Source: Syntrophaceae bacterium UBA4810
GTDB lineage: Bacteria > Desulfobacterota > Syntrophia > Syntrophales > Smithellaceae
Reading direction: 5' to 3'
Length of the DNA: 10,841 bases
Assembly (NCBI GenBank): GCA_002402545.1
Contig: DHGA01000069.1
Coordinates: 1-10,841, forward strand
The translations under genes and the position numbers were made by a program. Within the stretch, counting starts at the first letter, position 1. Each line of letters opens with the position of its first letter. The notes beneath the pieces were generated by a model. The model was given only the letters and a program-made list of their open reading frames with translations. It did not search any database and was not told where the DNA came from. Positions 1 through 6,386 of the stretch are shown one piece after another.

Positions 1-715
1 AACGCAGGCGTGGAATATCCACCATGTCCAGAGAAAAGCCCGTCATGTAGGCGTCGCGCTGCACATAATCGAGATTGTCCACGGTATAAACCCCGGAAAA
101 AAGCTGCCTCAGCATCGCCAGCCACCTCGGCTGTTCAATGTCTTTCTTACCTTCCGGCATTTTAATAAGATAAGCGATTAAGCGGGCGTCCATTTTCTCG
201 CCACGCCCAAACTCTCCGGAAGGAGAACGCCGGATACGCTCGATTTCATTACCCATTTTACAAACGATAATATTCTGCCCGACCACTTCATGCGTGATGC
301 CCCAGACGCTTAAAAAATTATCGTCAAAAAAATGGCCGTAAGGGCCGTGTCCCACATCATGCAGAAGTCCGGCAAGGCGCATCAGCTCTTCTATATAATT
401 TTGTGAAGGCACTTCTTTGCAGACGGCGCGCAAACCAGGATAAACGCTTTTGGCGAATTCTCCGGCCACGTGCATTGTTCCGATGGAATGCTGAAAACGC
501 GTGTGCTCCGCCGCCGGATAAACCCAACGCGCGCTCTGCAGCTGAAATATTCTGCGCAGCCTCTGCATCCATGGTGAATCAATCAGGTCTTTTTCCGTAA
601 TTTCAGAAACAGTAGTTTCTTCCGGCACGGTAAAAAGGGCGTACTGGTGAATGGGATCGGCAATTAACGCCCTTCCATTATAGATATTCTGATTTTCAGA
701 TTTAGCCTTTGTCAT
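1..715 (-). CDS. HD-domain phosphohydrolase (dGTPase/SAMHD1-like, COG1078-type), 3' end cut by window
   Basis: The frame opens with ATG at 715 and stays open to the left edge, giving 238 residues; the C-terminus lies outside. Family hallmarks are visible. His76 sits in EHTRFQHSIG, the usual first metal ligand. His119-Asp120 form the HD pair in GLLHDVGHGPYGH. Asp213 lies in the VDNLDYVQRDAY segment and corresponds to the last metal ligand, with Tyr217 and Asp221 matching substrate-contact positions in SAMHD1-type enzymes. The family hydrolyses dNTPs or related phosphoesters in the cytoplasm; the actual substrate cannot be read from this sequence. The start is 19 bp past the stop of the upstream dehydrogenase gene. 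The nearest purine-rich element (AAGG) is far from the ATG, so translation may be weak or coupled. Probably a housekeeping gene following the acyl operon rather than part of its pathway. Confidence 0.88.
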   Translation of the reverse strand, partial: MTKAKSENQNIYNGRALIADPIHQYALFTVPEETTVSEITEKDLIDSPWMQRLRRIFQLQSARWVYPAAEHTRFQHSIGTMHVAGEFAKSVYPGLRAVCKEVPSQNYIEELMRLAGLLHDVGHGPYGHFFDDNFLSVWGITHEVVGQNIIVCKMGNEIERIRRSPSGEFGRGEKMDARLIAYLIKMPEGKKDIEQPRWLAMLRQLFSGVYTVDNLDYVQRDAYMTGFSLDMVDIPRLR

Positions 716-734
716 AAATATTTTTAATAAAACC

Positions 735-1505
735 TTATTTTGGCGGCATGCGCAGCGAGCCGTCCAGTCTGATGCAGCAGCCGTTGAGCATCGTGTTTTC
801 GATAATGTGCAAAACCAGCATGGCGTATTCGGCCGGCTCTCCCAAGCGGTGCGGGAAAGGAACGGTCGCGACCATCACCTCTTTTACCGAAGCGGGCAGA
901 CTGGCCATCATCGGGGTGCTGAAAAGCCCCGGGGCGATTGTCGCCACCCTGATACCGTAATCGCCGCATTCACGCGCGATGGGCAGAGTCATTCCCACAA
1001 CACCGGCTTTGGACGCACTGTAGGCCGCCTGGCCGATCTGGCCGTCAGTGGCGGCGGCGGAAGCGGTGTTAATAATCACGCCTTTTTCTCCCGCTTCGTT
1101 CGGCGTGTTGTTATTCATCTGCTCGACGGCCAGCCGGATAAGATTGAAGGTGCCGACAAGATTTATCTGCAATACCTTATTGAAAGCTTCAAGCGGCAAG
1201 ACGCCTTTTTTGCTTAAAATCTTTCCCGGATTGGCAACGCCCGCGCAGTTTACGGCGACACTGAGTTTACCGAAGGTATCCACGGTTTTCTTTACGGCCT
1301 GCCCAACATCCGTATCGCTGGTTATGTCCGTTTTTATAAAGATGGCGTTTCCCGCGCCGCACGCCGCCGCGACTTTCTCACCTCTTTCGGCATCAATATC
1401 GATTATCGCGGCTTTTGCTCCATGTTTTACCAATGCCATAACCGTGGCTTCACCCAGACCCGACGCTCCGCCTGTTACGACAGCAACTGCATCTTTTATT
1501 TTCAT
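735..1505 (-). CDS. SDR-family 3-hydroxyacyl-CoA dehydrogenase, HSD10 (type 2) like
   Basis: A 256-residue short-chain dehydrogenase. The Rossmann motif TGGASGLG is at residues 11-18. Asp36 at the end of beta-2 predicts NAD(H) over NADP(H). NCAG is at 86-89, and the full catalytic tetrad is present: Asn115, Ser149, Tyr162, Lys166. The stretch QAAYSASKAGVVGMTLPIAR, the later APGLFSTP and the C-terminal LDGSLRMPPK closely match the 17-beta-HSD10 / 3-hydroxyacyl-CoA dehydrogenase type 2 family as I know it. That family oxidises 3-hydroxyacyl-CoA to 3-ketoacyl-CoA in beta-oxidation and in branched-chain amino acid breakdown. The ATG at 1505 has a strong GGGAGGGG ribosome-binding site 2-4 nt upstream. 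It follows the flavoprotein gene by 32 bp and is likely co-transcribed. It differs clearly from the FabG-like reductase at 6376-7104, so it is not a simple duplicate. In this setting it could act on CoA-bound precursors or products of the assembly line (inference). Confidence 0.92.
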   Translation of the reverse strand: MKIKDAVAVVTGGASGLGEATVMALVKHGAKAAIIDIDAERGEKVAAACGAGNAIFIKTDITSDTDVGQAVKKTVDTFGKLSVAVNCAGVANPGKILSKKGVLPLEAFNKVLQINLVGTFNLIRLAVEQMNNNTPNEAGEKGVIINTASAAATDGQIGQAAYSASKAGVVGMTLPIARECGDYGIRVATIAPGLFSTPMMASLPASVKEVMVATVPFPHRLGEPAEYAMLVLHIIENTMLNGCCIRLDGSLRMPPK

Positions 1506-1537
1506 GTCCCCTCCCTGATTTAAGAGAATATTTATAT

Positions 1538-2917
1538 TTATTTTGGTTTCTTTATATATCTATCAAAATGCCTGGTCATTTCCACTTTCATGCGTTTTAA
1601 AAATTCTTTGCGCACGAGCGGAATTTTAAGCAGCAGAATCAAGGTGCTGTTAATCATCCGCCATTTGTAATTTTTCTGGGGAAAATCATAAAGACCGTGC
1701 TGTTTGTAATATCGGTGATCCGCCTGAAAAACCGGCCGTAACCGGCTGTAAACCGCGTCGCGGAATATCTTTACGCCGCCCACTTTATAAAATGTCGGCG
1801 ATTTTATGTAGTTCTTTTGTGCGTAATCAACGGCGCGGAACGCGGCGGTCTGCAAAGCGATTTTGATTTCTTCCGATGTCCCCATATCATCGCTGATAAA
1901 ACCAATAAGATTTGCCCGCTGAATTTCCACATAAGCCGTCATCATTTCCCTGAGATTACTTATCTGGTTAAGTGGGCCGCTGATGATAAATCCGATCTGC
2001 TTATCTTTGAGCGCCGGAGTGTGCCCTTTGAAAAAACTGCGGTCGAAAAATCGTTTCCACGACGAAGATAGATATCTGTCGCGAATAGGACCGGCAAAAA
2101 ACAGAATATCGGCAGCCATAACCTGATTGATGAAGAAATCGACGAAACCGTCCTTCCCTTCGTAAACACAGACATTGTCTATGCCGCACTGCATGCAGCC
2201 CAGACATCCGCCCTTGATATCAATATCTTTAAGCTGAACCAAATCAGCGGTGGGAGAAAAAGAGGCGCGCAAATAATCCACCATTTTGCCCAGATTGCTC
2301 TTCTTGTCCATTTCATCAGCTATAATTAATACTTTTTTTTCTGATGTGTTTATGGGCTTTGGCCTGCCGGACTTAAAAGCAATTCTTGTGGCAACCACTG
2401 GCTGATAATTTTTTATCGCGGGCTGGGCGTTTTGAACCGCCGCAATAAATAACTCGCCAAAAGCCTCAAGCCTTTTTCTCTCGCTTGATTTGAGCATATC
2501 GTTCATTTCCGCTGAATAGGACCCGAAATATTTCATCCCCAGATCGTCGCATATGGCGTTCATATAATTATGCGCCGTATGATCAAAGAAATTGATTGAT
2601 GTTGTCAAAACGGCGGCCGGTTTTTTCCGAAAAGCGCTTTGCGCCTTTCTTTCAGAGATTAATTCGATAAATCTCTTATACTGGGAAGAAGCGAGGAAAA
2701 AATACAAAGGGAAAGCCCAGAGCACAGCCTGCGAAGATTTAATTTCCCTGATAAGGTTTTGAAATTCCTCCTTGTTTCTTTCCAGTTTGTTGATTTTCTG
2801 GGCAACATCATAAATCTGGAACTGTGCTTGAGGAAATTTCGTCTGCAGAAAACGAACGTATTGCATAGTGACGCTGATTTGGCCTTTTGGCGAACCATTA
2901 AGAACCGCGATCTTCAT
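1538..2917 (-). CDS. Tandem flavodoxin-like protein with iron-sulfur flavoprotein (ISF) cysteine motif
   Basis: 459 residues from the ATG at 2917, chosen over a TTG seven codons upstream because AAAGGA lies 7 nt before this ATG and the reading then begins MKIAVLNGSPKG, the normal N-terminus of NADPH-dependent FMN reductases. Domain 1 (about 1-165) has the FMN phosphate loop NGSPKG (7-12) and a FPLYFFLASSQYKRFIE segment typical of the fold. Domain 2 (about 193-345) repeats the fold: KKVLIIADEM at its start and AGPIRDRYLSSSWKRFFDR later. It has lost the NGSP loop but carries Cys238, Cys241, Cys244 and Cys250, a CX2CX2CX5C spacing like the compact 4Fe-4S motif of archaeal and clostridial iron-sulfur flavoproteins. 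The tail (about 370-459) is basic with a short hydrophobic stretch near 423-435, perhaps a membrane-surface contact. The likely role is low-potential electron transfer or reduction. Its substrate is unknown; the location suggests redox tailoring of an acyl product (inference). Confidence 0.82.
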   Translation of the reverse strand: MKIAVLNGSPKGQISVTMQYVRFLQTKFPQAQFQIYDVAQKINKLERNKEEFQNLIREIKSSQAVLWAFPLYFFLASSQYKRFIELISERKAQSAFRKKPAAVLTTSINFFDHTAHNYMNAICDDLGMKYFGSYSAEMNDMLKSSERKRLEAFGELFIAAVQNAQPAIKNYQPVVATRIAFKSGRPKPINTSEKKVLIIADEMDKKSNLGKMVDYLRASFSPTADLVQLKDIDIKGGCLGCMQCGIDNVCVYEGKDGFVDFFINQVMAADILFFAGPIRDRYLSSSWKRFFDRSFFKGHTPALKDKQIGFIISGPLNQISNLREMMTAYVEIQRANLIGFISDDMGTSEEIKIALQTAAFRAVDYAQKNYIKSPTFYKVGGVKIFRDAVYSRLRPVFQADHRYYKQHGLYDFPQKNYKWRMINSTLILLLKIPLVRKEFLKRMKVEMTRHFDRYIKKPK

Positions 2918-2924
2918 AGGGAAA

Positions 2925-2930
2925 TCCTTT
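2925..2930 (-). promoter_or_regulatory. Ribosome-binding site deciding the flavoprotein start
   Basis: AAAGGA on the minus strand, 7 nt before ATG 2917. It sits inside the codons that a longer reading from TTG 2938 would use, and it favours the shorter protein, which begins directly at the first beta-strand of the flavodoxin fold. Confidence 0.6.
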
Positions 2931-2961
2931 ACCGGCAAGAATTTACATGCTTGGAGTAAGT

Positions 2962-2990
2962 AGCATAAGAAAAATAAACTGACAAGGCAA
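2962..2990 (-). promoter_or_regulatory. Possible weak sigma-70-like promoter before the flavoprotein gene
   Basis: In the 90-bp gap between the phosphopantetheinyl transferase and flavoprotein genes, the minus strand reads TTGCCT (2990-2985), a 17-bp spacer, then TATGCT (2967-2962). Each hexamer matches consensus at 4 of 6 positions. The spacing is ideal but the match is modest, and such matches occur by chance in AT-rich DNA. It would allow the last genes to be expressed partly apart from the upstream set. Confidence 0.2.
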
Positions 2991-3007
2991 TATCTGCAAA
3001 ATCGTTT

Positions 3008-3634
3008 TCAGGGCAAAAACGCGTAGGCGCCATAACATCCGTCATGACTGAGACTTAAATCTATTGCTAATCTCGAATCGCCTTTTAAAACATGCGGCGG
3101 CAATAGCTTTTCGCCTGCCTGCTTTCTTTCTATTTTTAAATCAGCTGAGTTTAAATGAAAATGCTGAGCAATTTTTTGCGAGGCACATTCGCGCAAAAAC
3201 GAATGGCCGTTTTCTGCTTCACCGTTATTCCCGGCAGGCAGTTTTATTACTTCGCAAATCACTTTATCGAGCGTAGTCACAACTTCCGAACCCACGCAAT
3301 GAACATAATCGTCATCAAGAAAAAGGCGTGAGTAGATTGTCTGATTTTCAGAAACCAGCACAATGGCGTCAATAAAATGCCGCGCCGGCGGACTTAAACA
3401 AACCACCCACTGACGCGGCAAAAAAGATGCATCGGGTCTGATTTTTTTTATTATTTTATAAGCAGTTTCCTTGCACGCCCAGAAAGCCCACAGCGCCCGG
3501 GCGGGATTTTGCGCGTTTTGGACAAATTCAACTTCAGAAACGGTTAGCACTTTTTTTGGGAAACGCGAATCCATGCTCGATTTCAGGTTGTCCGGCTGTT
3601 TCAAATCCACGATGTCGTTGCCTATGTGCGGCAA
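3008..3634 (-). CDS. 4'-phosphopantetheinyl transferase (AcpS/Sfp superfamily)
   Basis: 208 residues using TTG at 3634, with GGAGG 9 nt upstream. The frame can be extended to another TTG at 3667, but the shorter start places HIGNDIVDL at residues 3-11, exactly where holo-ACP synthases begin. Asp7 in that motif and Glu56 in FWACKETAYK (51-60) are the expected magnesium ligands, with Lys55 and Lys60 also in family positions. The C-terminus SLSHDGCYGAYAFL resembles the SLSH...A motif of AcpS. At 208 residues it is longer than classical AcpS (about 120-130) and near Sfp size, with an inserted middle region. It transfers phosphopantetheine from CoA to a carrier-protein serine. The carrier encoded at 4369-4617 in the same operon is the obvious substrate. 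The 5' end overlaps the acyltransferase gene by about 101 nt, suggesting translational coupling. Confidence 0.85.
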   Translation of the reverse strand: MPHIGNDIVDLKQPDNLKSSMDSRFPKKVLTVSEVEFVQNAQNPARALWAFWACKETAYKIIKKIRPDASFLPRQWVVCLSPPARHFIDAIVLVSENQTIYSRLFLDDDYVHCVGSEVVTTLDKVICEVIKLPAGNNGEAENGHSFLRECASQKIAQHFHLNSADLKIERKQAGEKLLPPHVLKGDSRLAIDLSLSHDGCYGAYAFLP

Positions 3635-4358
3635 AATACTTTTCCTCCATCTGCGAGAGATGCTCAATTATCTGCGAAGCATAATCGCGCTGCACCCTTA
3701 GCGCGCTTCCTTCCACCTCTGCCGGGGTAAATACTTCCGCCATCACCGTGAACTTATCTCCCCAGGCCGGAATAAAACTGTAGTTATTCTGCTTGTCGCC
3801 GCGCATATACATGCATAGTATCTTGCAGTTTTCCACATCCTTGACAAAACGACCCACGCCGTAGGAAAAATTTTCTTTGTTTATTCTTCCGGTACGGGAG
3901 CGTCCGCCTTCGGGAAATATCATAATGGTATGGCCGTGCTCCAAGAGGTAAATGCATTTATCCAAAGTCTTCTTTATCTTCTCGCGCGATCCGCCGCGGT
4001 CAATCGGTACGCATTTGGCCAGATAACAAAGAGCTGCTATAAAAATATTGCTCTGAAAATTGCTTCTTTCGGGCAGATTCCATGGCAATTTTTTAAAGCC
4101 GGCAATATGGCCAAACAGGCTGAAGCTTGCGTAACCCAGCAGAAAAGAGTCAATCATCGTTAAATGATTGGCGCAAATTATCCAGGGGCCATTATGCCGT
4201 GAATACTCACCGGCAATCTGACGGCGGATTTGCCTTAAATTTTTCACCCGATAAAATAAAATCTTGGCAACAAAAAAATAAAAAGGCGCCACGAATATTA
4301 TCGCAACTCTTCCCAGAAAATTTTGTATCTGGATAGCTACTTTGGATTTTTTATCCAT
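3534..4358 (-). CDS. PlsC-type lysophospholipid/acyl-transfer acyltransferase (HX4D)
   Basis: 274 residues. A hydrophobic segment at about 14-36 (AIIFVAPFYFFVAKILFY) probably anchors the protein to the inner membrane. Catalytic motif I is NHLTMID, with His65 and Asp70 (HX4D). Motif III is FPEGGRSRTG (148-157), which in this family binds the acceptor phosphate. Family members move an acyl group from acyl-ACP or acyl-CoA to a glycerol phosphate or another acceptor. The ATG at 4358 is 10 bp after the carrier-protein stop and has AAGG upstream. The final 33 codons overlap the phosphopantetheinyl transferase gene in another frame, and the C-terminal residues there look non-conserved, so the functional core probably ends near residue 240. 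Placement next to a dedicated carrier protein suggests it unloads that carrier, as acyltransferases in aryl-polyene and related clusters are thought to do. The acceptor is unknown. Confidence 0.87.
   Translation of the reverse strand: MDKKSKVAIQIQNFLGRVAIIFVAPFYFFVAKILFYRVKNLRQIRRQIAGEYSRHNGPWIICANHLTMIDSFLLGYASFSLFGHIAGFKKLPWNLPERSNFQSNIFIAALCYLAKCVPIDRGGSREKIKKTLDKCIYLLEHGHTIMIFPEGGRSRTGRINKENFSYGVGRFVKDVENCKILCMYMRGDKQNNYSFIPAWGDKFTVMAEVFTPAEVEGSALRVQRDYASQIIEHLSQMEEKYFAAHRQRHRGFETAGQPEIEHGFAFPKKSANRF
3644..3648 (-). promoter_or_regulatory. Ribosome-binding site deciding the PPTase TTG start
   Basis: GGAGG on the minus strand, 9 nt before TTG 3634 and lying inside the coding sequence of the upstream acyltransferase gene. 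It is the only good Shine-Dalgarno match near the conserved N-terminus of the transferase. Confidence 0.6.
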
Positions 4359-4368
4359 TTTAGTTACC

Positions 4369-4617
4369 TTATCCGAGTTTTTGTTTAATTATTTTAACGG
4401 CGTCGCCGATTGTTCTGATTTTATCGGCTTCGTCGTCATCCACGCTTACGCCAAAGATGTCTTCGCATTTAATGATGACATCGACCAGGCGGGCGGAATT
4501 GACCTTCAGGTCATTTAAAATGTGCGTGTCCAGGGTAGCTTTTTCCAAAAGCGCCTGGTCCTTGGTGTAAGGACTTATAATTTTTATCATTTCCTCAAAA
4601 ATCTTTTTCTCATCCAT
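4369..4617 (-). CDS. Acyl carrier protein, divergent
   Basis: 82 residues, acidic, with the four-helix carrier pattern. The N-terminal helix runs from about residue 3 and helix II starts at NSARLVDVIIKCEDIFGV. Ser41 in the NSA triplet is the expected phosphopantetheine attachment site. Housekeeping carriers read DSL here, so both flanking residues differ. The C-terminal part (DEADKIRTIGDAVKIIKQKL) fits helices III-IV. The ATG at 4617 has AAGGAG 9 nt upstream, and the gene starts 21 bp after the ketosynthase stop. Its position between ketosynthase and acyltransferase, with a transferase gene further downstream, argues for a pathway-specific carrier holding the growing chain as a thioester. Confidence 0.88.
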   Translation of the reverse strand: MDEKKIFEEMIKIISPYTKDQALLEKATLDTHILNDLKVNSARLVDVIIKCEDIFGVSVDDDEADKIRTIGDAVKIIKQKLG

Positions 4618-4638
4618 AACTACTTTCTCCTTGATAAA

Positions 4639-5919
4639 TTATTTTTCTTCCCATTTCTTAAAAATGATACAGCTGTTAACATCGCCGAAACCAAAACCGG
4701 CCTTGGCGATAATTTTCAAATCAGGAAATTCCATGCATTTCTTTGGAATTTTCTCAACGTAATCAGCGATTTCCGGATGAATATCCTCACAGTTTATCGA
4801 CGGGTGTAAAAATCCTTTATACAACTGTAAAATACTGGCCACGCACTCTATGGCACCGGCCGCGCCCAAGCAATGACCAATCAGTGATTTTGTCGCCTGA
4901 ATGTAGGGAAAATTTTCCGGCGTTCGTTTGAGAGCTGCCGCCCAGCTTTTCACCTCGTATGGATCAGCATATGTCGCCGTTAAATGCCCGTTGATGACAT
5001 CAATACCCGACGCGCTGATTCCCGCGTCGGCCATGGAACCGCGAATGCAGCGCCGAACTCCTTCGGGGTTGGGCGCGGTCATACTGCCGCCCATTCGCTG
5101 CCCGCCGCAGTTTACATAGCCGCCGATTATTTCCGAGTAAATCCTCGCGCCTCTGGCCAGCGCTGTTTCCAGATCTTCCAAAACAATCATCGCGCCGCCC
5201 GAGCCAGGAACGAAACCGGCAGCGGAAGCAGACATTGGACGCGAACCCGCAGCGGGATTATCGTTGAATTTTCGGCAGATAACGCGCATCGCGTCAAAGC
5301 CACCCCAGATGTAAGGCGAAGCTCCTTCGGATCCTCCGGCCACCATACGTTTGGCCAGTCCCATTCTTATTCTTAACATGGCATCAATCACCGCTTCGTT
5401 GCCGGTGCTGCAGGCGGACGAATTGGATGTTACCTGGTTACCCGCGCCTATTAAGCCGGAAATTCGCGCGCTGGTTCCGCTGCCCATTACCTGTTCAACA
5501 ATGCGGCTGCCCATGCGCCGGACCTTGCCTTCGTTAATCTGCGGAACAACCATCGTAGCAATCGTATCCATGCCACCTATTCCAGAACCGGCAATAACTC
5601 CCGTATCCCAATCTACTTTATCGTCGCCATCTTCAAGCAGACCAAATCCCGCATCTTTCCAGGCATCCACTGCCGCCACAGACGCAAACCCGATATTATC
5701 GTTTATGGACATGAGCTTTTCACGGTCGAAATAGCTTTTACGAATCTCTTCAAAATTTTCCGGCACGCCGGCAATCTGACAACCAAAGTTCAATTCCTGC
5801 AAACGGGGAAGAAAACGTACCCCAGAGCGTCCTTCTCTAAGCGCCTGTTCAAAATTTTCTAATCCATGGGCGTTAGGCGCGGCAACCCCCATTCCTGTAA
5901 TAACAACACGTTTCTTCAT
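4639..5919 (-). CDS. Beta-ketoacyl-ACP synthase, FabF/KAS II-like condensing enzyme
   Basis: 426 residues of the thiolase fold. The active triad is complete: Cys170 in SSACSTG, His312 in NGHLTAT and His349 in KSLIGHCLGAAG, with Lys344 before the second histidine. The C-terminal GFGFGDVNS (FabF: GFGFGG-N) is present. The sequence reads NGHLTAT where FabF normally has NAHGTST, so this is a divergent subgroup; similar motifs occur, from memory, in ketosynthases outside core fatty acid synthesis. Because the cysteine is intact it is not a chain-length-factor partner. It would condense acyl chains with malonyl-ACP to extend them by two carbons. The ATG overlaps the dehydratase stop by 4 nt (ATGA). 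No second FabF-like gene is present in the window. Confidence 0.9.
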   Translation of the reverse strand: MKKRVVITGMGVAAPNAHGLENFEQALREGRSGVRFLPRLQELNFGCQIAGVPENFEEIRKSYFDREKLMSINDNIGFASVAAVDAWKDAGFGLLEDGDDKVDWDTGVIAGSGIGGMDTIATMVVPQINEGKVRRMGSRIVEQVMGSGTSARISGLIGAGNQVTSNSSACSTGNEAVIDAMLRIRMGLAKRMVAGGSEGASPYIWGGFDAMRVICRKFNDNPAAGSRPMSASAAGFVPGSGGAMIVLEDLETALARGARIYSEIIGGYVNCGGQRMGGSMTAPNPEGVRRCIRGSMADAGISASGIDVINGHLTATYADPYEVKSWAAALKRTPENFPYIQATKSLIGHCLGAAGAIECVASILQLYKGFLHPSINCEDIHPEIADYVEKIPKKCMEFPDLKIIAKAGFGFGDVNSCIIFKKWEEK

Positions 5920-6386
5920 TGTTTAACTACCACCCCCGTAAGCGTTCCGAAACAAACTACCTCGCCGTTTTCTCTTTCCATAGTTGTTTCCACTTTCAAA
6001 ACTCCCTTGCGGAAATATTTTTTTTTGCCCTTCACAATTATTCTTTCACCCGGATCTACAATCCCTTTGAATTCAACGCCATCAACCGAAGAAAACAGGC
6101 TGAGCGCTTTTTCCATTTCTGCCGGCCGCATTTGTTTCTGACACGCCATGAGATAAATTCCAAAAGCGGTTGCTCCAATTTGCGCCATCGTTTCAATCAA
6201 AATTACGCCTGGCGTAATAGGACGCTCGGGAAAATGTCCCTGGTAAAAATATTCGTCTTCTTTAAAACGGTAAGCGCCGCTAATATTTTCTTCGTCAAGA
6301 CTTATAATTTCATCGATAAAGCGAAACGGTGCCTGTTGTGGCACTAGCGAAACAATTTCTTTTTTCAGTTCTTCATTAACCTCCAT
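5916..6386 (-). CDS. FabZ-like 3-hydroxyacyl-ACP dehydratase (hotdog fold)
   Basis: 156 residues from ATG 6386. The frame stays open 24 codons further upstream, but that part lies inside the reductase gene and has no family character, whereas the shorter start gives VPQQAPFRFIDEI at the place of FabZ PHRxPFLLVD. Catalytic His51 lies in QGHFPERPITPGV and Glu65 in LIETMAQIG. A Glu rather than an Asp marks FabZ over FabA, so dehydration without isomerisation is expected. It would remove water from 3-hydroxyacyl chains on the carrier to give trans-2-enoyl-ACP. It overlaps the reductase gene by 11 nt and the ketosynthase by 4 nt, so translation is probably coupled. A run of six G lies 4 nt before the start in place of a clean Shine-Dalgarno. 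Confidence 0.88.
   Translation of the reverse strand: MEVNEELKKEIVSLVPQQAPFRFIDEIISLDEENISGAYRFKEDEYFYQGHFPERPITPGVILIETMAQIGATAFGIYLMACQKQMRPAEMEKALSLFSSVDGVEFKGIVDPGERIIVKGKKKYFRKGVLKVETTMERENGEVVCFGTLTGVVVKQ

Noticed and set aside
357..572. 71-codon minus-strand frame inside the HD-domain gene
   Set aside because: Overlaps in another frame the HD protein, which carries conserved metal-binding motifs throughout this stretch.
1048..1518. 156-codon plus-strand open frame
   Set aside because: It lies antisense to the HSD10-like gene, whose motifs are unmistakable, and its translation shows no family pattern.
3635..3667. 11-codon N-terminal extension of the phosphopantetheinyl transferase from another TTG
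   Set aside because: The TTG at 3634 has a clear GGAGG and puts the conserved IGNDIVDL at the usual N-terminal position.
5919..6347. 142-codon plus-strand open frame
   Set aside because: Antisense to the FabZ-like gene, with no recognisable domain and no ribosome-binding site that would argue for it.
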